NCBI GenBank assembly: GCA_017433725.1
Contig: JAFRGQ010000041.1
Coordinates: forward strand, 20,828-84,827
Direction: 5' to 3'
Length of the DNA: 64,000 bases
From: Lachnospiraceae bacterium
GTDB lineage: Bacteria > Bacillota > Clostridia > Lachnospirales > Lachnospiraceae
In this document: positions 9,734 through 17,771 of the stretch, in pieces
Position numbering within the stretch: position 1 is the stretch's first letter
Layout: each line of letters opens with the position of its first letter
The notes under the pieces: generated by a model
What the model was told of the DNA's origin: nothing
Seen by the model: only the letters and a program-made list of their open reading frames with translations
Database searches by the model: none
Made by a program: the position numbers and the translations under genes

Positions 9734-9742
9734 TTGTATATT
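9714..9742 (+). promoter_or_regulatory. Predicted argG promoter
   Basis: TTGCAT (9714-9719) and TATATT (9737-9742) are separated by exactly 17 bases and lie about 110 bp before argG. The -35 hexamer is inside the third ARG-box-like palindrome, so a bound repressor would block polymerase. Confidence 0.55.
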
Positions 9743-9850
9743 CGTACCTATCAGCAGCCAACGACGGATGCACCGTCTGTGCTGCTCGTTACTTTGCATA
9801 TCATCGCAAACTGTGCGGTCATAATCTAATTTTCAGGAGGAAACAGAATC

Positions 9851-11086
9851 ATGAGTAAAGAGAAAGTAGTTCTTGCCTATTCCGGCGGTCTTGATACAAC
9901 GGCGGTCATTCCGTGGCTCAAGGAAACTTTTGACTACGAAGTTATCTGCTGCTGCGTAGACTGCGGCCAGGGAAAAGAGCTGGACGGACTGGACGAAAGA
10001 GCTATGCTCTCCGGCGCTTCCAAATTATATATTGAGGACATAAACGACGATTTCGCGGAAAATTTCATTATGCCGTGCGTTCAGGCAGGCGCAGTATATG
10101 AGCACAAGTACCTGCTCGGAACTTCCATGGCCCGTCCGGCTATCGTGAAGAAGCTCGTCGAGATCGCCCGCAAGGAGGGTGCTGTCGCGATCTGCCACGG
10201 TGCTACCGGCAAGGGCAATGATCAGATCCGTTTTGAGCTGGGAATCAAGGCTCTGGCTCCGGATATAAGAGTCATCGCTCCCTGGCGTATGACAGACCTC
10301 TGGACACTCAAGTCGAGGGAAGATGAAATTGAATACTGCAAGGCACACGGCATTGACCTTCCGTTCGATCATTCCCAGAGCTACAGCCGTGACCGCAACC
10401 TGTGGCACATCAGCCATGAAGGTCTTGAGCTCGAGGATCCGTCGCTCGCTCCGAATTATGACCATATGCTCGTCATGTCCGTCGCTCCGCAGCATGCTCC
10501 GGACCGTGAGACAGAAGTCACAATGACATTTGAAAAGGGTGTTCCGACATCCGTCAACGGCGAAGCCATGAAACCTGCCGACGTAATCCGCAAGCTGAAC
10601 GAGCTCGGCGGTGCCAACGGCATCGGTATTGTGGACATCGTTGAGAACCGCGTCGTCGGTATGAAATCACGCGGCGTGTATGAGACGCCCGGCGGAACGA
10701 TCCTCGTGGAAGCACACAAGCAGCTTGAAGAGCTCGTTCTCGACCGTGCAACGATGGAGTTCAAGAAGACGGTCGGCGATAAACTTGCTCAGGTCGTATA
10801 TGAAGGAAAATGGTTCACACCTCTCTGTAACGCCCTCATCGCCTTCACAAAGTCTACGGAAGAGTATATGACCGGTGAAGTGAAGTTCAAGCTCTATAAG
10901 GGCAATATCATTAAAGCAGGAACGACTTCCCCGTATAGCCTTTACAATGAGTCTCTTGCATCCTTCACAACAGGTGACATGTATGATCATCATGATGCGG
11001 ACGGTTTCATTACACTGTTCGGTCTTCCGCTGAAGGTGCGTGCGCTGAAGCTTCAGGAGGCTAAGTCAAACGAGTCTGCGAAATAA
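9851..11086 (+). CDS. argG: Argininosuccinate synthase
   Basis: A 411-residue enzyme that joins citrulline and aspartate using ATP. The P-loop-like N-terminus VVLAYSGGLDTT, the GATGKGNDQIRFE segment and YETPGGTILVEAHKQLE are diagnostic. The ribosome site CAGGAGGAAA precedes the ATG. It is transcribed away from argJBD and is followed by a strong hairpin. argH is not adjacent, which is less common since argG and argH usually pair; argC, argF and argH must lie elsewhere. Confidence 0.97.
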   Translation: MSKEKVVLAYSGGLDTTAVIPWLKETFDYEVICCCVDCGQGKELDGLDERAMLSGASKLYIEDINDDFAENFIMPCVQAGAVYEHKYLLGTSMARPAIVKKLVEIARKEGAVAICHGATGKGNDQIRFELGIKALAPDIRVIAPWRMTDLWTLKSREDEIEYCKAHGIDLPFDHSQSYSRDRNLWHISHEGLELEDPSLAPNYDHMLVMSVAPQHAPDRETEVTMTFEKGVPTSVNGEAMKPADVIRKLNELGGANGIGIVDIVENRVVGMKSRGVYETPGGTILVEAHKQLEELVLDRATMEFKKTVGDKLAQVVYEGKWFTPLCNALIAFTKSTEEYMTGEVKFKLYKGNIIKAGTTSPYSLYNESLASFTTGDMYDHHDADGFITLFGLPLKVRALKLQEAKSNESAK

Positions 11087-11092
11087 ATTCAT

Positions 11093-11160
11093 GAACGCCT
11101 CGGCGTTCTTACCGCGACGTGCGCGGCGCGTAAGCGCTATACACAGCGCACGTCTGCGAT
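11093..11160. repeat. GAACGCC hairpin repeat (family H), copy 1
   Basis: Begins with the hairpin GAACGCCTCGGCGTTC, then TT-CCGCGACGTGCGCGGCGCG and ends near GCGCACGTCTGCGATC. Other copies are at 17579, 41371, 43764 (inverted) and 57286 (inverted). It lies directly after the argG stop codon. Confidence 0.65.
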
Positions 11161-11178
11161 CCTCACAAAGCATATCAA

Positions 11179-11208
11179 AAGGGCTGCCGCAATCGCGACA
11201 GCCCTTTC
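11179..11208. terminator. Bidirectional terminator between argG and ptsH
   Basis: Inverted repeat AAAGGGCTG...CAGCCCTTT with a GC-rich middle, flanked by A and T residues. It lies between the convergent ends of argG and ptsH and can end both. Confidence 0.7.
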
Positions 11209-11237
11209 TCATAATTCATAGATAAGTTAAATCTGAA

Positions 11238-11495
11238 TTACAGGTTTTCCTTCATGAATGCTTCAAGCTCAGCAGCTGCTACATCTTCGTCAGCGCCTTC
11301 AATCTGGAATTCAACAGTCTGGCCCTGCTTTGCGCCAAGGCTCATAACTGCAAGGATCTTAGCTGCGTTTGCAGCCTTGCCGTCCTTGATGATAGTGATC
11401 TTGCTTGCATAGCCTTTGCACTTCTTAACAAGTTCGCCTGCCGGACGTGCGTGGATACCTTCTGCATCTGTGAGTACATAGCTGAAACTCTTCAT
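11238..11495 (-). CDS. ptsH: HPr phosphocarrier protein with Lys at position 46
   Basis: An 85-residue HPr that carries phosphate from enzyme I to the sugar-specific PTS components. His15 lies in GIHARPAG, the site phosphorylated by enzyme I. The second site is altered: aligned with Bacillus HPr (NLKSIMGVMSLG), this protein reads NAAKILAVMSLG, so the regulatory Ser46 is Lys. It should work in sugar transport but not be a substrate for HPr kinase, and so not a CcpA cofactor in the usual way. It is single, has its own predicted promoter and is next to the fructose operon, whose FruA it probably serves. ptsI is not in the window. Confidence 0.95.
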   Translation of the reverse strand: MKSFSYVLTDAEGIHARPAGELVKKCKGYASKITIIKDGKAANAAKILAVMSLGAKQGQTVEFQIEGADEDVAAAELEAFMKENL

Positions 11496-11582
11496 TTTTA
11501 TTCTCCTTGTCTATGATTTTTCGGCGGAACAGGTAAATGTCGCTATGATCATTTTTCTCCTGCAACCACCATGCTAAGGTAA

Positions 11583-11588
11583 ATTATA
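11583..11588 (-). promoter_or_regulatory. Extended -10 promoter for ptsH
   Basis: On the minus strand the sequence reads TGGTATAAT, a perfect -10 hexamer with the TGn extension, about 90 bases before the ptsH start. The -35 region is poor, as expected for an extended -10 promoter. Confidence 0.5.
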
Positions 11589-11651
11589 CCATAAGTTCTT
11601 CTGAAAAGAATACAAATATCCGACATTTTTACAGTTTCTTTAGTGTTTTTT

Positions 11652-12830
11652 TCAGTCTTTGGGGGACAATCTTCTCACACGAAGGACCCCGTCGATCTCT
11701 TTGAGCCGTTCGACCGTGTCGTGCGGCATCTTCGCATCCAGATCTATCAGTGTATATTCATAAGCGCCCTTGATCTTACTGGAAAGATTCTCAATATTCA
11801 GACCGTTCTTTCCGAAGAAAGCCGTGATCTGTGAAATCATATTCGGCAGGTTCCTGTGCAGAATCGCAACTCTGGACACAGATGTGCAGATTCCTGCGCT
11901 GAGATTCGGATAGTTGACGGAATTGGAGATGTTTCCGTTGTCAAGATAATCCTGCAGCTCCTTGACAGCCATGATCGCACAGTTCTCCTCCGCCTCCTCG
12001 GTGGATGCACCCAGGTGGGGCAGAACGACCGCGTGTTTCATATGCGCAGAGATTGGATTTGCAAAATCCGTCACGTAGCACTTGACCTTACCGGACTCCA
12101 GCGCTTCTGCCATAGCTTCCTCATCAACCAGAGCGTCACGAGCAAAGTTCAGGAAGCTCACGCCATCCTTCATCTTCGCAATACCTTCTCTGGAGATCAT
12201 GCCCTTGGTGGAAGGCATGTACGGTACATGGATCGTAATGAAATCACTCTTTTCAAAGAGATCGTCGAGCGTCTCCGCATAGTGGACAGCGCGGGACATA
12301 TGCCATGCCGCGTCTACCGAGAGATACGGGTCGTAACCGTAGACATCCATACCGAGCTGGGAAGCGGTATTGGCGACCTGAACGCCGATTGCTCCGAGAC
12401 CGATGACGCCCAGAGTCTTGCCGAGCACCTCGTTTCCCGCAAACGCTTTCTTGGCCTTCTCCGCTGCCTTCTTTATATCCGGATCATCCGCATTCTCTTT
12501 CACCCAGTCAGCACCGCCGACTACATCTCTTGCAGCCAGCATGAGACCTGCGATGACCAGCTCCTTGACAGCGTTCGCGTTGGCACCCGGCGTGTTGAAG
12601 ACAACGATTCCTTCCTCGGAGCAGCGCTCAATCGGAATATTGTTGACGCCTGCGCCCGCACGTGCGATCGCGCGGAGATTCTCGGGAAACTCCATATCAT
12701 TCATATTAGCGGAACGAACGAGAACACCTGCCGCTTCATCCATGGAATCGACCAGGGTGTACCCTTCACGAAACTTTGCTGTACCTACTTCACTGATGTT
12801 GTTCAGGCAGAAAATCTTTCTATCTTTCAT
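11652..12830 (-). CDS. serA: D-3-phosphoglycerate dehydrogenase-type, with C-terminal ACT domain
   Basis: A 392-residue D-2-hydroxyacid dehydrogenase. The NAD-binding Rossmann motif GKTLGVIGLGAIG is near residue 137. The catalytic set is present as the Arg of LNFARDALVD, a downstream acidic residue and the His of LPHLGASTEEAEENC. A C-terminal ACT domain (RVAILHRNLPNMISQI to the end) suggests allosteric control by serine. The ATG at 12830 follows GAGGAGTGCATT. Family enzymes of this short type oxidise 3-phosphoglycerate as the first step of serine synthesis. serC, its usual partner, is not adjacent here, so a related hydroxyacid substrate remains possible. Confidence 0.88.
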   Translation of the reverse strand: MKDRKIFCLNNISEVGTAKFREGYTLVDSMDEAAGVLVRSANMNDMEFPENLRAIARAGAGVNNIPIERCSEEGIVVFNTPGANANAVKELVIAGLMLAARDVVGGADWVKENADDPDIKKAAEKAKKAFAGNEVLGKTLGVIGLGAIGVQVANTASQLGMDVYGYDPYLSVDAAWHMSRAVHYAETLDDLFEKSDFITIHVPYMPSTKGMISREGIAKMKDGVSFLNFARDALVDEEAMAEALESGKVKCYVTDFANPISAHMKHAVVLPHLGASTEEAEENCAIMAVKELQDYLDNGNISNSVNYPNLSAGICTSVSRVAILHRNLPNMISQITAFFGKNGLNIENLSSKIKGAYEYTLIDLDAKMPHDTVERLKEIDGVLRVRRLSPKD

Positions 12831-12927
12831 AATGCACTCCTCAATGCGTGATGATTGCCGAATTTGTGATTTCTCAACGCCTCCTGACGGGGATTGCTGA
12901 GGTTTCCAAATTCATTTGTTTCAAGTC

Positions 12928-13010
12928 TCGCTCGCGAGACTTGGCGCGGGATTCGGGTCAGCGTTAGCTGACATCTTCCAAACCGAATCCCTGCGCATCC
13001 TCGCGGAGCG
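12928..13010. repeat. Interspersed repeat (family C), copy 2
   Basis: Holds AAGTCTCG-CT-CGCGAGACTT, then GTCAGC-GTTA-GCTGAC inside an outer GGGATTCGG...CCGAATCCC pairing. The order of blocks is the same as at 4998-5093, but here the arms are intact. It belongs to a 423-bp gene-free stretch (12831-13253) that contains only repeats and a terminator. Confidence 0.6.
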
Positions 13011-13100
13011 TATATCTCAGTGGGGGATTGACACCCGCCACTGAGACTATTTTGTTGCCCACCGCCTATAGAGGCGGGGGTCATCTCACACTGAGATATA
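13011..13100. repeat. 90-bp palindromic element with TATATCTCAGTG terminal inverted repeats
   Basis: Perfect 12-bp terminal repeats TATATCTCAGTG (13011-13022) and CACTGAGATATA (13089-13100) bound the element. Inside, TCTCAGTGG pairs alternatively with CCACTGAGA (near 13038-13046), and CCGCC-TATAGA-GGCGG forms another hairpin. It has the size and shape of a miniature inverted-repeat element beginning and ending in TA. No coding capacity. Confidence 0.6.
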
Positions 13101-13151
13101 ATACACATGAAAGTATGAATGGGCAAGTTTTTTTTCAAAGCCTCTTTTATA

Positions 13152-13197
13152 TCTACGCAAGCAAAACCTCCTACTGTAGGAACTTTGCTTGCGTAGA
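13152..13197. repeat. Perfect hairpin, TCTACGCAAGCAAA arms
   Basis: Fourteen-base arms, TCTACGCAAGCAAA and its exact complement, flank an 18-base loop that itself contains TCCTAC-TGTAGGA. It lies just downstream of the fruA terminator region. Confidence 0.6.
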
Positions 13198-13204
13198 CAA
13201 AAAA

Positions 13205-13231
13205 GAGAGCTGCCAATCAGCGGCAGCTCTC
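13205..13231 (-). terminator. Terminator of the fructose operon
   Basis: GAGAGCTGCC pairs with GGCAGCTCTC around a 7-base loop. On the minus strand it is followed by TTTTTT, a typical intrinsic terminator about 25 bp after fruA. Confidence 0.85.
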
Positions 13232-13253
13232 AAGTTAATTATGAAATTGTGTA

Positions 13254-15191
13254 TCAGCCCTCGTACGGCTTCTTCCAGAAGGAAAGAATCAGGCAGCCGA
13301 CGATCGAACCGACAGCGAGTGCTACGAAATACATAACCGGGTTCGTGATGATAGCGATTACCCAGAAGCCGCCGTGCGGAGCCGGGCTTGCGCAGCCGAA
13401 CATAGCGGAAATAGCACCTGCGATTGCGGAACCGATGATACAGGACGGAATGACATGAGCCGGGTCAGCAGCTGCATACGGGATAGCACCTTCGGAGATG
13501 AAGGAGAGACCCATGATGTAGTTTACGAGACCAGCCTTCTTGTCAGCCTCTGACCACTTATTCTTGAAGAATGTTGTGGAAAGAGCGATAACAAGCGGAG
13601 GAACCATACCGCCGACCATAACGGAAGCCATGATGATCTTGCCGGCGTCCGTACCTTCAGCCAGCATAGCTGTACCGAATACATAAGCCGCTTTGTTGAA
13701 CGGACCACCCATGTCGATGGACATCATGCCGCCGACGATTGCACCGAGAAGAACCAGGTTGGATGTTCCCATGCCGTTCAGGACATTGGTCATCGCTGTA
13801 TTGATCATAGCGAAGATCGGGTTGACCGTGAACATGATAACGCCGATAGCAAGAATACCGATCAGCGGGTAAAGAAGTACCGGCTTGATACCTTCCAGAG
13901 AATCCGGAAGCTTATCGCATGCACCCTCAAGCCACTTAACAAAGAAACCTGCCGCAAAACCTGCGAACAGAGCGCCGAGGAAACCGCCGCCGACAGCAGC
14001 GCCGCCGTTCAGCCAGCCCCAGTTATAACCTGCGTTTGCAAGTGTACCACCGACGAAACCTACAGCAAGACCGGGTCTGTCAGCGATAGCCATAGCGATG
14101 TAACCTGCAAGAATCGGGAGCATGAAGCCAAATGCGTCACCACCGACCTGTTTAAAGAAGTGAGCTGCCGGAGTAGCGGAACCGAAATCAGCACCTGAAT
14201 TCGGTGCAAGGAAACCGTCGATCAGGAATGCGATCGCGATCAGGATACCACCGCCGACAACGAACGGAAGCATATGAGATACACCGTTCATGAGGTACTT
14301 GTAGAAGGAAGCGCCTGCGCCCTGTCCCTCTCCGCCGGAAGCAGATGCTGCCGGAGCAGATCCGTCGAGGATAGGTGCCTCATTGTTGATGATCTTGTTG
14401 ATGAGTTCTTCAGGCTTATTGATACCTGCGGAAACAGATGTCTGATAAACCTGCTTGCCGCCGAAACGTGCAAGATCGATCGTCTTGTCAGCAGCGATGA
14501 TGATACCCTTGGCGTTGGCAATTTCCTCAGCCGTAAGGACGTTCTTCGCACCGACAGATCCCTGTGTCTCAGCCTTCAGCTTAAGACCCATCTCTGCTGC
14601 CTTCTTCTCGAGTGCTTCAGCTGCCATGTAGGTATGAGCAATACCTGTCGGGCAGGCTGTGATTGCAAGAATGTCATAGCCCTGGGAAACGCCTGATGCT
14701 GCAGCAGCTTCCTTAGCGTCTTCCTCAGCCAGCTTCTCATTCTCTGCCTTATCAACGATCGCACGGAACTCTTCAACAGTCTTTGCATTTCTCAGAGAAT
14801 CTGTGAAATCATCATCCATGAGCAGCATGGAGAGACGGGAAAGAACTTCCAGATGAACGTTCTCTTTCGTGTTCGGAGCTGCGATCAGGAAAATGATGTT
14901 GGACGGCTCTCCGTCCGGTGCCTCGTAATCTACGCCGTTCGGAAGTGTCATAGCTGCAAGACCCGGAGCCTTGACAGCGTCTGTCTTTGCGTGCGGGATA
15001 GCGATACCGTCGCCGATACCTGTTGTGCTTTCCTGCTCACGGGCAATAACAGCGGCTTTATATTTTTCCTTATCTGTTACGTTACCCTCTTTTGCCATGA
15101 GGTCTACCATCTGGTTGATGGCATCCATCTTGTCGGTTGCGCTTCCGCCGAGCTTAATACCTTCCGGCTTCAGCAAATCAGTAATTCTCAT
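13254..15191 (-). CDS. fruA: Fructose-specific PTS enzyme IIABC
   Basis: A 645-residue fused transporter in the order IIA-IIB-IIC. IIA has the phospho-His in GIAIPHAKT (His67). IIB has the phospho-Cys in AITACPTGIAHTYMAAEALE (Cys180). After an Ala/Gly/Ser linker (about 265-285), the membrane IIC domain runs to the end with many hydrophobic segments. It takes up fructose and delivers fructose 1-phosphate. The ATG at 15191 is chosen over one 6 bases earlier because AAAGGAGG lies 7 bases before it. It is the last gene of fruR-fruK-fruA, but a 316-bp gap separates it from fruK. Confidence 0.96.
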   Translation of the reverse strand: MRITDLLKPEGIKLGGSATDKMDAINQMVDLMAKEGNVTDKEKYKAAVIAREQESTTGIGDGIAIPHAKTDAVKAPGLAAMTLPNGVDYEAPDGEPSNIIFLIAAPNTKENVHLEVLSRLSMLLMDDDFTDSLRNAKTVEEFRAIVDKAENEKLAEEDAKEAAAASGVSQGYDILAITACPTGIAHTYMAAEALEKKAAEMGLKLKAETQGSVGAKNVLTAEEIANAKGIIIAADKTIDLARFGGKQVYQTSVSAGINKPEELINKIINNEAPILDGSAPAASASGGEGQGAGASFYKYLMNGVSHMLPFVVGGGILIAIAFLIDGFLAPNSGADFGSATPAAHFFKQVGGDAFGFMLPILAGYIAMAIADRPGLAVGFVGGTLANAGYNWGWLNGGAAVGGGFLGALFAGFAAGFFVKWLEGACDKLPDSLEGIKPVLLYPLIGILAIGVIMFTVNPIFAMINTAMTNVLNGMGTSNLVLLGAIVGGMMSIDMGGPFNKAAYVFGTAMLAEGTDAGKIIMASVMVGGMVPPLVIALSTTFFKNKWSEADKKAGLVNYIMGLSFISEGAIPYAAADPAHVIPSCIIGSAIAGAISAMFGCASPAPHGGFWVIAIITNPVMYFVALAVGSIVGCLILSFWKKPYEG

Positions 15192-15507
15192 TCCCATTCC
15201 TCCTTTTTTCTTTATTGACGCAATCCGGAATCAAATCACGCAATATATTGATATATACCGGTTTAAACATCTGTGCAATTTGCACATAACGTATGTGTGA
15301 TTTGTACATAGTATATACGATTTTCGACAAATGTTCAACCCGATGTATTATATCCTTAAAGTATATATACTGTTCCTTCTTTTGCGGATATGAACAGTTT
15401 CATCTCCGGCGTTCAGGCGCTGAAGCACCTCATCCTTATTATGATCAAGACGCCGAAAGTCGATTACGGATTGTTTCGTGCTATCGCACTCCAGCAATCC
15501 TATCATA
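15192..15507. other. 316-bp gap inside the fructose operon with a family G repeat
   Basis: Contains the family G repeat at 15455-15492 next to the fruK stop (GATTACGGATTGTTTCGTGC then TATCGCAC). The rest is AT-rich and may hold a second promoter for fruA. I see no gene in it; open frames here do not look coding. Confidence 0.5.
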
Positions 15508-16422
15508 TCATTCAATTACAGGAAGATTTGCCAGAAGTGCCTCGACTTCCGGTCTTGTTGCAAGATCCGGTGAGAACGCGCTTGCGGAACCGGTGCACAG
15601 ACCCATGCGGAATGCTGTCATGTAGTCGTTGGACTCGATCATACCTGTCACGAATCCTGCAACCATAGAATCGCCTGCACCTACGGAGTTGACAACAGTG
15701 CCCTTCGGTGCCGGGCTCTTTAATACGTCACCCTTCTCAGAGATGAATACCGCACCTTCACCTGCCATGGAGATAAGAACGTTGCGGGCGCCCTCTTCCT
15801 GGAGTTTCTTAGCGTACGGGATAACCTCATCCTGTGTCTTCAGAGTAACACCGTAGATGTCACCAAGCTCATGATTGTTCGGCTTGATCAGGAATGGATG
15901 ATATTTCAAAACGTTTACAAGCAGTGCACGCTCAGCATCAACAACGATGTCGATTCCGCGGCCTTCCAGTCTGGACATAATTCTCTCATACATATCGCCC
16001 GGAAGAGTATTCGGTACACTGCCGGAGATAATGAGGATGTCGCCTTCCTTGAGATTATCGAGCTGCTTGTAGAGAGCCTGGATGTCTTCTTCTGTGATGT
16101 TCGGTCCCTGGCCGTTGATCTCAGATTCCTCATTGGATTTAACCTTGACATTGATTCTGGAAAGACCTTCCTTAACCTCGATAAAATCGGAAGCTACGCC
16201 GAATTTAGCAAGTCTTGCTGCAATTTCACGACCTGTAAAACCTGCCATAAATCCGAGTGCTGTACTCTCATGACCAAGATTCTTCAGAACGATTGAAACA
16301 TTGATTCCCTTTCCGCCGGGAAGAATGTTTTCGTAATACGTACGATTGATCACGCCGAGACGAAGATTTTCCACTCTGATAATATAATCCAGAGACGGGT
16401 TGAATGTTACCGTGTAAATCAT
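15508..16422 (-). CDS. fruK: 1-phosphofructokinase
   Basis: A 304-residue PfkB-family sugar kinase that turns fructose 1-phosphate into fructose 1,6-bisphosphate. The start MIYTVTFNPSLDYII, the substrate segment ILPGGKGINVS and the catalytic anion-hole motif NSVGAGDSMVAGF are typical for the 1-PFK/LacC group. Its ATG overlaps the stop of fruR by 4 bases (ATGA), so translation is coupled. The PTS IIABC gene downstream makes fructose the likely substrate rather than tagatose. Confidence 0.95.
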   Translation of the reverse strand: MIYTVTFNPSLDYIIRVENLRLGVINRTYYENILPGGKGINVSIVLKNLGHESTALGFMAGFTGREIAARLAKFGVASDFIEVKEGLSRINVKVKSNEESEINGQGPNITEEDIQALYKQLDNLKEGDILIISGSVPNTLPGDMYERIMSRLEGRGIDIVVDAERALLVNVLKYHPFLIKPNNHELGDIYGVTLKTQDEVIPYAKKLQEEGARNVLISMAGEGAVFISEKGDVLKSPAPKGTVVNSVGAGDSMVAGFVTGMIESNDYMTAFRMGLCTGSASAFSPDLATRPEVEALLANLPVIE

Positions 16423-17168
16423 TTTGTCACCTCCATTATATTTTCGTATTTTTTATATTTTTTGTCCGTCAGTTTTCCGGTGATCACAACTGCATCCTCA
16501 AAATCCGCAAAAGTCACAGGTGATACGACCGAGAACTTACTCCGGTCACATAAAATATACCTCTTTGTCGTCTGACCCATCGAAATGCGCTTCATCATAG
16601 CTTCATTCTGGTCAGGCGTTGTGAAACCATCCTCTGCTGAGACGCCGTTCGTCCCCCAGAATCCAATCGTAAAGTGAAGTTTTCTCAAATACTCGGCAGC
16701 TTCTGCCCCGACAACAGCCTCCGTCGTGCCTTTTACCTCGCCGCCTGTCAAAAATGTCTTGAATCCTTTTCTTACCAGCTTTCGCGCGTTGGTAAGTGAA
16801 TTTGTTATATAGGTTGCGTTCTGCTCCCTGATGCAGTCCACCAGCATCTCCGTCGTCGTGCCGGCATCTATATAGACGTAGTCCCCGGGGCTGATCAGCT
16901 CAGCGGCATACCTGGCTATGTCCATCTTTTCATCACTGTTCATCAGATACTTTTCGTCCATCGTCAGATCTTTTCCAACATACTGTGTCCCTATGCTGGT
17001 AGCTCCTCCGTGAACCTTGATCAGTTTGCCGAGTGAATTCAGCTGCGTGAGATCTCTTCGTATTGTAGATGCAGAAACACCGAGACGTTTTTCCAGTTCG
17101 GGAACCGATACTGCTTTTTCCCTCTCGACCAGCTCCAGTATCGCTCCCCAGCGTTCTTCTGTCAGCAT
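16419..17168 (-). CDS. fruR: DeoR-family transcriptional regulator of the fructose operon
   Basis: A 249-residue repressor with an N-terminal helix-turn-helix (VSVPELEKRLGVSASTIRRD) and the DeoR C-terminal sugar-phosphate sensor domain (GDYVYIDAGTTTEMLVDCI, ILCDRSKF). It is first in the operon and probably responds to fructose 1-phosphate, as FruR of other Firmicutes does. Its own promoter carries repeated TGATTGAA-type units that are good candidates for its operator. The symbol is by context. Confidence 0.92.
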   Translation of the reverse strand: MLTEERWGAILELVEREKAVSVPELEKRLGVSASTIRRDLTQLNSLGKLIKVHGGATSIGTQYVGKDLTMDEKYLMNSDEKMDIARYAAELISPGDYVYIDAGTTTEMLVDCIREQNATYITNSLTNARKLVRKGFKTFLTGGEVKGTTEAVVGAEAAEYLRKLHFTIGFWGTNGVSAEDGFTTPDQNEAMMKRISMGQTTKRYILCDRSKFSVVSPVTFADFEDAVVITGKLTDKKYKKYENIMEVTK

Positions 17169-17203
17169 TTAGTCAACTCACACTCCTTTTTTGATCTGCA
17201 CCT

Positions 17204-17245
17204 ATCATACCACCACACATAATCAAATTCAATCATTTTCAATCA
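17204..17245 (-). promoter_or_regulatory. fruR-fruK-fruA promoter with repeated operator units
   Basis: On the minus strand TTGAAT and TATGAT are exactly 17 bases apart (complement at 17227-17232 and 17204-17209). Overlapping the -35 are three direct units, TGATTGAA, ATGATTGAA and TTTGATTA, a layout typical of DeoR-family operators. Self-regulation by FruR is inferred. Confidence 0.6.
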
Positions 17246-17523
17246 CGAATAATCCCCAAATATTACTACCCATTTTTGTGGAATTTGTTTAAAAAATTCT
17301 ACTTTTTAAATGCTTGTAGGAATCACTCTGCCCATCTTTGACCATTCACCAACAATTTATTTTCATTTTCATGCTCACTTTTGCTCATTTCTGTTAAACG
17401 TAAATATTTCGTATATTCGACCCCACAAAATTAGTTTACCATAATATACCGATTTGTTCAGACATATGTGCGGGCTACTTGGAAAGCCACGGTGCCTTCC
17501 TTCTTAAAAATGCACAAAAAAAG

Positions 17524-17694
17524 TGAGGGACTCTCGCATTTAACAGTGTCGGCACAATATTTTCCAGACATTGATATCAAGAACACCTCGGCGTTCTTGC
17601 CGCGCTGCGCATGGTGCGAAGCACCTTCCTTAATGCGCAGCTGCGATCCGCCTGCTGTAATATATTGTGACTTCACCGGGTGCGAAAGCCCCTC
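17524..17694. repeat. Family P palindrome interrupted by a family H repeat
   Basis: Left end GAGGGACTCTCGCATTTAAC...CACAATATT and right end AATATATTGTGAC...GTGCGAAAGCCCCTC are the two halves of a family P element. Between them, at 17579-17648, sits a family H unit (GAACACCTCGGCGTTCTTGC onward). The 603-bp stretch from 17169 to 17771 holds only this and the fru promoter. Confidence 0.55.
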
Positions 17695-17771
17695 TTTACT
17701 CCGGCACGAAGGCGTCAGCCTGCACATTTCATGCATGAGATAACTCCTCTTATTGTCCGGTTCAATAGTTC

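Noticed and set aside
12827-13216. 129-codon minus-strand open frame between serA and fruA
   Set aside because: It runs through three palindromic repeats and the fructose-operon terminator; its composition is explained by those repeats.
17458-17743. Overlapping ~91-codon open frames on both strands
   Set aside because: Both are mirror readings of the nested P and H repeats, which keep frames open on both strands.
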